Shown: positions 48,958-58,418 of the stretch, piece after piece
How positions within the stretch are numbered: the first letter of the stretch is position 1
How the letters are laid out: each line of letters begins with the position of its first letter
NCBI GenBank assembly: GCA_001970955.1
Contig: MPUH01000313.1
Location: 1-64,000, forward strand
Direction of reading: 5' to 3'
DNA length: 64,000 nucleotides
Source: Stentor coeruleus
Taxonomy: Eukaryota > Ciliophora > Heterotrichea > Heterotrichida > Stentoridae
The notes under the pieces: model-generated
The model's input: only the letters and a program-made list of their open reading frames with translations
The model's database searches: none
What the model was told of the DNA's origin: nothing
Made by a program: the position numbers and the translations under genes

Positions 48958-49560
48958 ATGACTGGACTAATGCACGATAGCATTAAAAATCTTGAACTTA
49001 GAGAAATTAATGACTCATAAAATTTGACAAAAAAAAACTGCTAAAATTTAAGATAATTAATCATGAAAATCAAGATATTCTAGTTATGAGATTGTTCTCA
49101 ACAACATTTGATTATAAGTATCAGATTGTGTTACTTACTCAGCATCTTAAACATATGAAGTATGCATTTAGATAAGTTATAGTAGCATGCAAATATGATG
49201 TCGTCACTAATTGCTAAGGATTATTTTAGGATGCAGAATTTGAGAATATAACTTCCTAAGTTGAATATCAGCTATCAGATAAGAGATTACTTTATCTACT
49301 ATTACCATTTCGAAAACCAACTTTTCTTATATCTTGCAAATTCATTCATGAAAGTGTGTGCTAAAATAAATGTTTAACGCGAGAAATAATGAGTTTTTTT
49401 TCTTGGATGAAGGATTAAAGCATTATAAAATAAGCTTTATACAAGTTTTTATAGCGAATATAGTCCAATCTTTTTCTTGCAGATTTAGAAGTAAGCTTTT
49501 TGGATATGCAGAAACCTAACAAAATAACTATTAAGTTTTTCCAATCCACCATAATTTCAA
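48958..49560 (+). pseudogene. Decayed gene, unidentified
   Basis: Coding-like segments follow one another on the + strand in shifting frames: one with MTGLMHDSIKNLELREIN, one of about 53 codons with INHENQDILVMRLFST, one of about 62 codons with SSLIAKDYFRMQNL and ENQLFLYLANSF. Breaks separate them, and 15-nt introns do not explain them. Likely an old gene with several breaks; family unknown. Confidence 0.4.
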
Positions 49561-49725
49561 TAATCTAATCATAAAAATTCTCATAAAACCTCGCAATTTC
49601 CTTTAAAGTAATATTTCTTCATCCTTAATCACTTCAAAAAGCCCATCTTCCTACATCTACCAAAAATTATTATCCCCCAACTTCAACATTATTAAAATAG
49701 CACATTCTTAGATAATTTACTCCAA

Positions 49726-49899
49726 TTACTTGAAATAAGAATTCCTATTATTCTTAGGAGTCAATACCGGAAATCTTGCCTTACTAACATTTAAACGTTC
49801 AGTAATCCCTTCTGTTGTAGTCAGCATAAAAGTCACTCCATCGCATGTTTCTCTAATAGTACTAATAAAAGTTGGCGAGAAAGATATCCCGAGTGCCCA
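49726..49899 (-). pseudogene. Orphan exon-like fragment
   Basis: 57 codons open on the minus strand, beginning after a TAA and without ATG. GC-richer than surroundings. It reads SPTFISTIRETCDGVTFML then TEGITERLNVSKARFPVL and ends SYFK-TAA. No matching continuation upstream. Fragment of an unknown gene. Confidence 0.35.
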
Positions 49900-50556
49900 T
49901 TACCCGCTGAGTGGAACTCATATTCCATGACCCATTAATCATTTAGTTGAACTAGATAGTTTAGTTAGAAATAAGATTAGTTAATTATTGAAGCAAAAAC
50001 TTAAGGTTTTTATTACCAGTGCTAGCTATAACCAAGTTTATTTAGTAATGAATATTTATACTTATTTGATACTCTAATATCTTACATTATAAAAACTTGG
50101 AAAATTAATTATCGTAACAATAATAACTATATGAAAAGTGCAATATTCTTAGTATATATTATTTATTATTTCATCATTGATTTGCTTTCAAAACCATTTG
50201 AAAATTAACCTTATGCCTTTAATTTTAAGAATTTTTTCTCAAAAAGATTAAGGTAAATGAATTTTAATAAATTTTATTCCTTTGATTGTATTCATTTTTT
50301 GTTAATGCTTGATTAAATCTATAATACTATCGACCAAGGAAATTAATATTTTTCCTTGCATGAGAATTTTTGAAGGAATTACAGATTTTTATTTAAAATA
50401 ATTATGAATCAGAATACTTTGATAAAAGAGGAAAATTTAATATAATAAATCAAGGGAATAAGAAAATTAAGAGAAATATAAAATTTTACAACAGTCATTT
50501 AAGAATATGTTTGCTAATAAATCAATTAGAAATCATAAAAAAGTAGGTGTTAAAGT

Positions 50557-50886
50557 TTAAAGTAGGTGATAGTTAAGGTGGCATGGCTTAAACCTTGTCC
50601 GATCGTGGTTTGTTTGTCCTACGATCTCTTTCTTTGGGCAGATTCGTATGTTAAACCACTCGTTGTCGCTGGTTATGTGACTCTTTACTTGGCTGAGGAG
50701 GTCTTTACTGTTTCTTTTCTTTAGCGTCAAGATGATGGAGGCAAGTCTTGTGTTCACCTTGTTTTTCTTGAAGAATCCAGCTTGCTTTAGGCATTTCTTG
50801 AAGTTCTTATGGTGTTCATAGCAAACTGGGCATTTAGTTCTAGAAGTGTTATGGGTGCTTTCTGGTTTGGTGCAGTTGTTAGGGTG
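50557..50886 (-). pseudogene. GC-richer gene fragment abutting telomere repeats
   Basis: 110 open codons on the minus strand that run straight into TGTTAGGG repeats at their 5' end; the frame has no start. Codons are GC-rich (AAC, AAG, GAC, CTC), unlike neighbours. A Cys motif TKCPVCYEHHKNFKKC (CxxC, later Cys) is followed by basic helix (LASIILTLKKRNSK) and ends CHLNYHLL-TAA. Looks like the 3' part of a gene cut where telomere was added. Family not recognised; a mobile-element origin is possible from base composition alone. Confidence 0.5.
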
Positions 50887-50906
50887 TTAGGGTGTTAGGG
50901 TGTTGG
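50877..50906 (+). repeat. Interstitial telomere-like tract (TGTTAGGG x3 plus partial)
   Basis: Three exact tandem octamers TGTTAGGG (50877-50900) followed by TGTTGG. The complement CCCTAACA is, as I recall, the telomere unit of Stentor and Blepharisma. Orientation (G-rich strand pointing right) is that of a right-hand chromosome end with the sequence to its left as subtelomere. Confidence 0.85.
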
Positions 50907-51233
50907 TAAAATTAAGTTTAGCTGTCATTAGATAGAATTCAACTATTTAAAGCAATTATCAGAACAACCACAATCTAATAAACTTTTTAAAAACTTTGAA
51001 AACTCAATAAGCATTTTAAATAACTATTAAGTAAAAAAATTAGTATTCAAGCATATAAGAATTATTATTAAATTTATAAAACTAAAACAATTACTAAATG
51101 ATAAAGGCATAAAAAAACTATGTGTAATATTTAAATACATTAAAAATTAATATTTAAGTTCTTTTAATACTTTGACTAAAGATTTATAAGGTTAAGTGCT
51201 TTTTGCTTTAATACTTATTATTATAATAAAAAC

Positions 51234-51632
51234 ATGGATTTTTTATCTTTACTAGCAGGATTAGCTTTGATTATCATTTTGATCACTTGCTACATGAAGC
51301 TTAAACCAGATAATAATCTTCCTGTTTTTACCTTAGAGGAGCTATCAAAATATGATGGTATGAATGGAAAAGCCTATGTAGGTGTGAACGGGCTTATTTT
51401 TGACTGTAGTTCCTGTGAATCTTATATGCCCGGTGGGAGCTACTGTTTATTCGCAGGAAAAGACGCAACAATCGCTTTAGCCCGTATGAGCCTAAAATCT
51501 GAAGACTTAAACATTCAAGCGACACTCACCGATCAAGAACAAAAAACTTTAAAAGAATGGATAGTCTTTTACAAGGAAAAAAAGAAATACCCACTAGTCG
51601 GTAAACTAAGCAATAAGGCAAAATTATCATAA
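51234..51632 (+). CDS. MAPR-type cytochrome b5-like heme-binding protein
   Basis: 132 residues. N-terminal membrane anchor LLAGLALIIILITCYMKL, then a cytochrome-b5-like fold of the membrane-associated progesterone receptor (PGRMC/Dap1) type: FTLEELSKYDGMNGKAYVGVNGLIFDCS, a YMPGGSYCLFAGKDAT segment equal to the family's Y-GPGG-Y--FAG-DA, and LKEWIVFYKEKKKYPLVGKL at the end. Tyr residues that ligate heme in this family lie in the YMPGGSY region. The usual role is binding heme to P450s or other partners in ER membranes. Its stop codon directly adjoins the stop of the converging cyclophilin gene. Confidence 0.92.
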   Translation: MDFLSLLAGLALIIILITCYMKLKPDNNLPVFTLEELSKYDGMNGKAYVGVNGLIFDCSSCESYMPGGSYCLFAGKDATIALARMSLKSEDLNIQATLTDQEQKTLKEWIVFYKEKKKYPLVGKLSNKAKLS

Positions 51633-52751
51633 CTATCTCGACCTCGACCTCTTTCTAGTTTTCTCACTTAGTTCAAACACCATTTTATGCCTGTCTTCTT
51701 TGAATTTAGCCACATGCAGGGTGTCTTTAATTTTGATCCCAGGTTCTTTTTCACTAACTTTTTTCCCTCTACGATATTTCCTCCATATTTTTGCAACTGA
51801 CTGAGAAAAGTCAACTTTAATTCTCCTCCGATCCACAAGAACCCCATCCATTCTTAAAATCGCTTCTTCACAGTCTCTAGTATTTTCGAATTCTATAAAT
51901 CCATACTGTAAACTACTCCCTGTCTTATAATCTCTAATAACTTGACAAGATTTTATAGGTCCAAAACGTGAAAACAATAAATAAAGGTCTTGATCTGTAG
52001 TAACAGGATGTAATTTACATACAAAAGCAACATTATCAGGTGGGGTAATATCAGCATCAGGTAAATCGCCAAGCATTTCTAATATCACAGCTCGTGCTTT
52101 TGCTTCATGTTCTTTAATACTCTCACGTATTTCCATTTCATTTTTACCTTCATCGATTTTCTCATCATCAAGTAAACGGTCACTTTCAGCTATTGGCAAA
52201 GGAGACTCAGGTTCAAATAACCCTTCAGGATTTTTAAATGGATCATCTAGTATATAAGTATGTTTTATCCTAATATCCCGAAGTGGTCTTTGTGCATCAT
52301 CGCATATAGACTTATTAATGTTTTCTAAAATATTGAGACCTTCTTCAACAATGCCAAATGCGGTGTGTTTACGATCATAATCCTCACCTAAGGCTGATAA
52401 TGTTATAAAGAACTGATTAGTAATTACGTTTGAGGCATTCATGTCTGGACCGCGATTGGACATTGACACAATTCCTATACGATTATGACGAATTTGTGGG
52501 TTAAACTCATCATCAAAATATCGATATTCCTCGCCTTGGAGTTTACTAAGTAAGTTTTACCCGAATATTGAGATATCTTCTTGCATGTTTCCAACTTGGA
52601 CTAAGTAATCTTTTTCTACTGCATAGAAAAGCGCATTATTGTAGTGCTTGATTTTACAGAGTTTTAAGAAATTTTCACAGGTTTTTGGGCAATGACTTGT
52701 ATATAAATCTATCACAATATCACCTAAAGAAGTCTGTAAGAGAACTGCCAT
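51633..52751 (-). CDS. PPIL4: Cyclophilin with RRM, PPIL4 type
   Basis: Exons 52751-52561 and 52545-51633, 367 residues. [20 protein letters not shown] opens a cyclophilin domain to about 160 ([44 protein letters not shown], which is diagnostic of PPIL4). [22 protein letters not shown] links to an RRM at about 240-315 ([24 protein letters not shown]). The tail is basic, KTRKRSRSR. The intron GTAAAACTTACTTAG joins the domain halves. Nuclear, spliceosome-associated peptidyl-prolyl isomerase. The cyclophilin active site is partly degenerate (RxxDFxxGDG segment missing), as in human PPIL4. Confidence 0.95.
52546..52560 (-). other. 15-nt spliceosomal intron
   Basis: GTAAAACTTACTTAG, A at position 10; splits FG-K in the cyclophilin domain. 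Confidence 0.95.
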
Positions 52752-52806
52752 TATGCTTATAATATATCTTAAAGGTATATTAGATAAATTCTTAAATTTA
52801 AATATT

Positions 52807-53493
52807 ATGAAGCCATCAAAAGGAAGAAAACCTTTAGAAGAAATACAACTTGCTGCAGCTATGCAAAATATTAATAGGAAGAAAGGAATGCACAAGCGGG
52901 AATCTTCAGTTAGTTCTTATAACTCGAATAGTTCGCATAAAAGAACCAATTCTTCTGCTTGTGAATCTAAAACACAATTACCTATAAAAGCATATCATAA
53001 AAGAACAGCCAGCAGCTACATCCCTTTACCTCCACCAAGTGTCCAAGAAGAAATAACCAACACAGTTAACATTCTTAAAGAGAAATTCGAATATGAAAAA
53101 GAAAAACTCGAAGTCAATAGGAAAAACATAAAAGATATGCTGAGAAAAGTTTTAATAACCGGGGAAAATTCAAAGACCCCTGAAGAACTTATGACCAAAC
53201 CAAAGCCAAAAAACAAAGTTAAAAAGATCATAAAGTTTTTTATCCCTACCTTTAAATTTGATAATAAACTTGAAGAAATTTGCAGGAAAAAACTTAAAAC
53301 TTACTTCGTTGTCATAAGTAAAGAAAAAACTATCGCAATATACTGCAAAGATATAGGAGGGTGGAAAAAAATCTATGGAGATGAAAGTATAAAAATAAGC
53401 AAAAATACTGCAGGAACAAAACTTAAGTTTGTCAATAATACAGTTCAGAAAACCAAGCCTGGGGAAAACTATAATCTTTTCGTTCTTAAATGA
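52807..53493 (+). CDS. Basic protein with C-terminal compact domain, unidentified
   Basis: 228 residues from ATG 52807 ([12 protein letters not shown]); an in-frame ATG at 52753 would lie 1 bp from the divergent start and is less likely. N-terminal 90 residues Ser/Lys-rich and disordered, a short helix ([10 protein letters not shown]), then residues about 130-228 alternate strands and basic residues ([28 protein letters not shown]). Ends in TGA after NLFVLK, one of few TGA stops here. Family not recognised. Divergent to PPIL4 with 55 bp between starts. Confidence 0.8.
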   Translation: MKPSKGRKPLEEIQLAAAMQNINRKKGMHKRESSVSSYNSNSSHKRTNSSACESKTQLPIKAYHKRTASSYIPLPPPSVQEEITNTVNILKEKFEYEKEKLEVNRKNIKDMLRKVLITGENSKTPEELMTKPKPKNKVKKIIKFFIPTFKFDNKLEEICRKKLKTYFVVISKEKTIAIYCKDIGGWKKIYGDESIKISKNTAGTKLKFVNNTVQKTKPGENYNLFVLK

Positions 53494-54163
53494 GATAGCT
53501 ATTAGTAATTCATGAATTAATTTTCTAATGATAAATTTTCCAATACTGTCTAAATGATTTAATTTTTTTTCTTTAGAAATTAAGTACAATCTTATATTGG
53601 ATTTTTGTTAAAATATTTTTCTGTTTTGTGTACTTCATAATTTTGGCTATATGTTATTATTTTACCATATTTGTTATATATTTTCGACAAATGAAGTTTA
53701 TTAAGAATTCCTTATTTTCCCCATGCTAAGCTTTATTCCGGTAATTGCAATCCAGGATTTTGCCTTAATATTTTAGTGACTTCATTCTATGCATTTACAT
53801 AATAAAATTCATTTTGTCATTTTAAATTATATTAGTATTTCCATTATAATTTTAATATGAAAATTGAATTTGGTTTTCTAATCCGGATTGCAAGATGTCA
53901 GAACCTGCAAATAAATACCCAACTGACTAGTCTACAATACATAAAAAAATCTTGCATTATTAACCCTTTATTAGAAAGTCTAAATTCTCTTAAACTCTTG
54001 AATACTGCGACTAAAAATATGCCATTTATATTTTCTTATAAATTCGATTAAAAGCTTATTTAATAGGCCTTACAAAATTATTCGGAGGTAGGCTCTTTAT
54101 GACATTTAACTCTGTATTCTTATAAATATATGCATTATTTAATAGGTAAATTATAATTTATTA
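53494..54163. other. AT-rich intergenic region
   Basis: No convincing gene; a 64-codon frame at 53857 has poor composition. Confidence 0.5.
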
Positions 54164-55975
54164 ATGGACAAAAGATATAATAAGCTAAACTCGGAGATTA
54201 GTCTGAATATTGGAATGAACTCTAGACTAAGTCCTAAACAAGCTGCTTCGTATCTTCCACAACTACGAGATACTAATTCTCAAGTCAATCCTCAAAAGCA
54301 TTTTTTACTGGTAGAAAGCAACAAACGTTTAACGTCTAGGCAAAAAGGCCCATCTATAAAGTTATGTTCTTCAATAAGTCCTGTTAGCAGTGATTCAATT
54401 AATAAAGGGTGTTCATTTTCTAATTGGTCCAGCAATTCTTATATCAATAACTCACCTTTACAAAGCTTTGATTCCAAAATAAGCAAAGCAAATAATATAT
54501 ACTCTGAAATAGCAAAACTTTACGAAGAAATTGATAATTTAAACTTATCACCACATGATAAAGAAAAATGCAAGTCATTTTCTACAATTAATTGTAGTGA
54601 TGAGAAATCTTTAGATCAAAAATCCTTAAGACTTGATATTTCTGATAGTGTCATGGATGGAAAAGGTACTTATATATATGATGATAACAAAATAATTTTA
54701 GAGTTGAAAAAGGAAATTGAAGAAATAAATCAAAAGCATGAGCAACTTGAGAAATTGTATTTTATTGACACCAACATGCTAAAGAAAAAAATAGAATCTA
54801 AGAAAAAAAAATACAATGAATTGAAAAATAAACATGAAAGTGTATATTGCAACCAAGAAAAAAATAATAATCAAAATGAAAACCTAGTCAAACGATTATG
54901 TGAAAATGAAGAAAAACATAGAAAAGAAATCAAATTTTATATCAAAGATATAAATGAACTAAATGAAAAACTCAGTTTTGCAAGTTTAGAGTATTCTAAT
55001 GCTGTAGAATACATTAAAAAAATCAAGTATGAGAAAAAAGAAATTGATGAGATCAAAAAAGAAAATGAAGAAAAGGTTGCAAATTTGATTGAAATTAACA
55101 ATGGGTTAAAAAATCAGATATGTAGCTTGATGGAAATAATAAATAAATCTAATGATGAGCTAGCTGAAGCTAAAAGAAAAATTGAAATGCTTGAGAATGA
55201 GATTAAGCATATGATTGAAGCTAAAAAAGATTACTTGGCTTTAGAGGAAAAGCTGAAATTTACCACTATTAATATGGAATTTGCAGTTGCAAATTATAGA
55301 GAGTTGCAGCAGTCTTTTTCAGCATATAGGGAAAAAGCGAGTAAGACTGAAAAGTTCTTAAGATTAACAATTGAAAAAACAAGTCCATCTTCCCCAATAT
55401 ATTCATCAAGCCAGCCAATTGAAAGGTCAAAAACAAAAAAGAATTCTTATATAGCAACAAAATTTACTGAAATTCAATCATCAGAAGCAAGTCAAAAGCT
55501 TTTGAAAAAAATTTCGAGTTTAGATGATGAATTGATTAGTTTGAAACAGGAACTGGAAAAAAATAATAAAGACCTGGCATATTCAAAAAAACTTTTAGAT
55601 GAAAAAAGTATGCTAATAAGTCAACTAGAATCTAAACAAAATGAGCTGATTAGGCAACAAACTGAAAAAGTTTATAAGAGTAGTATCCTTAGCTTTGCCA
55701 AATTTTTAAAAAAACAAAAAAAGTTTGTAGAAAACGCATTTTTTTTATTAGAATGTGAGATCTGTAAAAACCAAACAGTGTCATCAATCCGATTTCCATG
55801 CTCAAATTCTTATCAATGCAGAAAAACTGTTTTAACAGAAGAAAATTGTATCAAGTGCAGAGGTCCTATAAAAAAAGCTGAACTTGCTGCTATGATTGAA
55901 CTTGTAAAGTCGTTTATGATAAATTTCGCCGAAGATTTAGAATTAGCTAAAGATATAGAAGAAATTATTAGATAA
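54164..55975 (+). CDS. Long coiled-coil protein with C-terminal RING-like cysteine cluster
   Basis: 603 residues. Ser/Asn-rich first 110 residues, then coiled coil over about 160-510. Near residue 535-570 is ECEICKNQTVSSIRFPC, YQCRKTV, and NCIKCRGPIKK: three Cys pairs resembling a RING finger (CxxC at start, CxxC with GPI at end) but with no His at the usual position and a shortened middle. Ubiquitin-ligase activity is therefore uncertain. The C-terminal helix AAMIELVKSFMINF ends EDLELAKDIEEIIR. A basal-body or ciliary scaffold is inference only. Confidence 0.82.
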   Translation: MDKRYNKLNSEISLNIGMNSRLSPKQAASYLPQLRDTNSQVNPQKHFLLVESNKRLTSRQKGPSIKLCSSISPVSSDSINKGCSFSNWSSNSYINNSPLQSFDSKISKANNIYSEIAKLYEEIDNLNLSPHDKEKCKSFSTINCSDEKSLDQKSLRLDISDSVMDGKGTYIYDDNKIILELKKEIEEINQKHEQLEKLYFIDTNMLKKKIESKKKKYNELKNKHESVYCNQEKNNNQNENLVKRLCENEEKHRKEIKFYIKDINELNEKLSFASLEYSNAVEYIKKIKYEKKEIDEIKKENEEKVANLIEINNGLKNQICSLMEIINKSNDELAEAKRKIEMLENEIKHMIEAKKDYLALEEKLKFTTINMEFAVANYRELQQSFSAYREKASKTEKFLRLTIEKTSPSSPIYSSSQPIERSKTKKNSYIATKFTEIQSSEASQKLLKKISSLDDELISLKQELEKNNKDLAYSKKLLDEKSMLISQLESKQNELIRQQTEKVYKSSILSFAKFLKKQKKFVENAFFLLECEICKNQTVSSIRFPCSNSYQCRKTVLTEENCIKCRGPIKKAELAAMIELVKSFMINFAEDLELAKDIEEIIR

Positions 55976-56679
55976 AACACTATGAGTAGTAAATTTTTCA
56001 TTATAGAAAAAACTATTTATCGCATTAAATCTCAATTCCTATTTCTATGCATTTTATGAAATAAGATTTTTTCCTTGAAGCTGTTTCGCAAGCTTTCTAT
56101 TAATAAAATNTGCAATTAAGCAAGTTTCCTATAATATGCATTTTATGAAATAAGATTTTTTCCTTGAAGCTGTTTCGCAAGCTTTCTATTAATAAAATTT
56201 TACTCTATCTATTAAATTGTTCAGCAAGTGCTCTATTTTATAAGATTTTATTTTACCGTTAAGCCGATATTTTTAAAGATTATTAGTTTTTAATATAAAA
56301 ATCAAGTGCCACTTAAAATAAATCTTGGTAAATAATTTCTTCACCAATTTCGTCATATTATCTTTCATAGCAAGATCAGTAGTAATCATATATTCTGCTT
56401 CTTAGTTAGAGAAAGGAATAAATTTAGATAAAAGTCCAAGAAAATATCGAATAAAAATCTATTCACAGAAATATTAAACAATGATATTTTAGCAATAAAT
56501 TATATTTTACTTTGAATTGCCAGTATATTTTCAAAACTCAGCGTAAAAGTATTAAAGCTTTGGTTCTTAAACAAATTCTGAACTTTGCAAATTGGTGAGT
56601 GCAACTTTTCCACCCTCCGCACCTCCAACATGATAATTTGTCATTTAAGAAGTTTATAAACTATTCACATTTATCTAAG
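55976..56679. other. AT-rich region with contig join
   Basis: N at 56110 lies between 64-bp copies (56046-56109 and 56135-56198). No gene. Confidence 0.65.
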
Positions 56680-57717
56680 TTAGGCTGGTTTATTTAGTAT
56701 CTTAAGTGCCTTATCATATCCTGGCTCAGCGATTATTATTTTCCTCTCAAGTGTGGAAACCTGTTTTAGCAGCTGGCTTTCCTCGTTTTTCAGATCAATA
56801 TAGTCTGATACGCTAGGCAAATTTTCCGACTCATTTTTCTGCTGTTTATACCTTTTTTGTTTCCTATTTATAATCTTGGTCATTTTCTTAACTTTTTGAA
56901 TATTTTTCATGTTTGTATCAGTCTGGTAATCAGCATCTTCAATTTCTTGAGTCAGTTCTTTAAGTTTCTTTTCTTCTTTACTTAGCATATCTTTAATATG
57001 CGTAAGTCTTTGAGTACTTTTCCCTGATGTAACTTTTAAAGATAATAATTGCTTGTTTCTTTCATCAATATCTCGAACTAATTTCTTATTTTCAATCTGC
57101 AGTTGATGAAAATCTATGAATTGCAAGTCATCATTAGCCTGTTCTTTTTTCATGATTTTTAGCTTCTCTTTGGCAATACTTCTATTTAGTTTCTGATTGT
57201 TTTCATGATTTTTGCTTATGATAGTATCTTTAAGCCTTATACGTTCTTCAATATATTTTATGAGTTTTTCAGCTACGATTTTTCCAGTCCGAGAGTTTTC
57301 AGAGCCTAAGACTATATCACGTTTGAATTCATGGGCTTCTCTTTTGATTTCAGCTATGTTAATATCGATTTCATCAAGTACAGCTTTAAGCCATTCTAGT
57401 AATTCTTCACTTTTTTTTTGCCCTTCTTGGATGCTTTTTTTGAGCTCTTCAAGTTCAGCGGTGGCTATGTCGTGTTTTTCTTGTAGACTTAGGGTCTTTA
57501 CTTCTTGAACTTGCTGTTGGCCACGTTTACGAGTTTTTTGCCTTTTTTCAGCTTCTTTAGCCTCATCTTCATTTTCAATTGGCTCGTGCTTTTGATTACG
57601 ATTAATGTAGCTTTCATATAGCGAGTTCTCGCGGCGTATTGTCTCATTATCTTTTTGTATCTCTTCTAGCTTTTGCCCTAGACCTTCAACGTTAAGTTCC
57701 TCGTAACCTCCGTTCAT
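56680..57717 (-). CDS. CCDC113: CCDC113/CFAP263-like ciliary protein
   Basis: 345 residues, close to CCDC113 (377 in human). Predominantly coiled coil. The DUF4201 hallmark is present: LQFIDFHQLQIENKKLVRDI then DERNKQLLSLKVTSGKSTQRL, and a C-terminal STLERKIIIAEPGYDKALK like the family's WERKVAIAE end. The N-terminal ENSLYESYIN also resembles CCDC113. CCDC113 and CCDC96 form a complex near the nexin-dynein regulatory complex of axonemes; CCDC96 shares DUF4201, so a CCDC96 identity is less likely but possible. Confidence 0.85.
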   Translation of the reverse strand: MNGGYEELNVEGLGQKLEEIQKDNETIRRENSLYESYINRNQKHEPIENEDEAKEAEKRQKTRKRGQQQVQEVKTLSLQEKHDIATAELEELKKSIQEGQKKSEELLEWLKAVLDEIDINIAEIKREAHEFKRDIVLGSENSRTGKIVAEKLIKYIEERIRLKDTIISKNHENNQKLNRSIAKEKLKIMKKEQANDDLQFIDFHQLQIENKKLVRDIDERNKQLLSLKVTSGKSTQRLTHIKDMLSKEEKKLKELTQEIEDADYQTDTNMKNIQKVKKMTKIINRKQKRYKQQKNESENLPSVSDYIDLKNEESQLLKQVSTLERKIIIAEPGYDKALKILNKPA

Positions 57718-58418
57718 ATTTATTAGGTAAAAATATAGGCTTATTTTAGAAGTATTTAATGAACTTTGGTTTTAATTTGATAATAATTTGTTAGGTTTAT
57801 GATTATAATTTAGATATTTTAAGTTAAGATGAATAAAATTTGCTAGTATTGAGAGGATTTTGAATTTTTGTAGTTAAATAAGCATTGAAAATAATTTGGG
57901 AGGTGGCAAGTTTAGTGTTAATATTATTGTAGACCATATTTATGATACTTGAAGATTATCTGAATATTTTATCTAAATTTTAGCTAATTTATCTTATTTA
58001 TTTGCTTAATGATTGCTGAGAATCTTTTTTCTTATTATCCTTAACTGAAAATAAGCTCCCTATCTCCATTTAACTTATAGCCTGAATCTTAGCTTTCTCA
58101 ATCCCAGCCAATTTATTTCTTGTTCAATTATCATTTTCAACAAATAACTCCTCATTCTACAAAGCATGAGTTAGGCTATTTTAACTTAATTTTTTTGGTA
58201 GTATTTTTTCTCTCAATAACTTCAAAACATCTCATATTATAAATTTTTATAGACCTTCGGTAAAATTCTCAAATAAGTCTTCTTAAATTTATGATTACCA
58301 ACGCTGGGGAAAATATTATCAATATCTTAAAAGATATATAAATTACAACTCATAAAAAGGAATATCTAGATTAATAAAAATTTTAAAATAATTCAGCTAA
58401 TTTTACTTATATACTATC
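57718..58418. other. AT-rich intergenic region
   Basis: No feature recognised. Confidence 0.5.

Larger units (their letters stand above)
48696..51233. other. Largest gene-free stretch (2.5 kb) with relics and an interstitial telomere tract
   Basis: Holds three coding relics (48958-49560, 49726-49899, 50557-50886) and the telomere-like run at 50877-50906; the rest is AT-rich and featureless. Confidence 0.7.

Noticed and set aside
48958-49560. Reading this stretch in one frame with TAA/TAG as glutamine gives a long, protein-looking sequence.
   Set aside because: Another frame over part of the same stretch is nearly free of stops and looks better. In AT-rich DNA almost any frame looks protein-like when TAR is read as Gln. 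Intact genes here never use TAR in frame.
53857-54051. 64-codon frame with ATG in the gap before the 54164 gene.
   Set aside because: Within chance for the number of frames examined; no motif.
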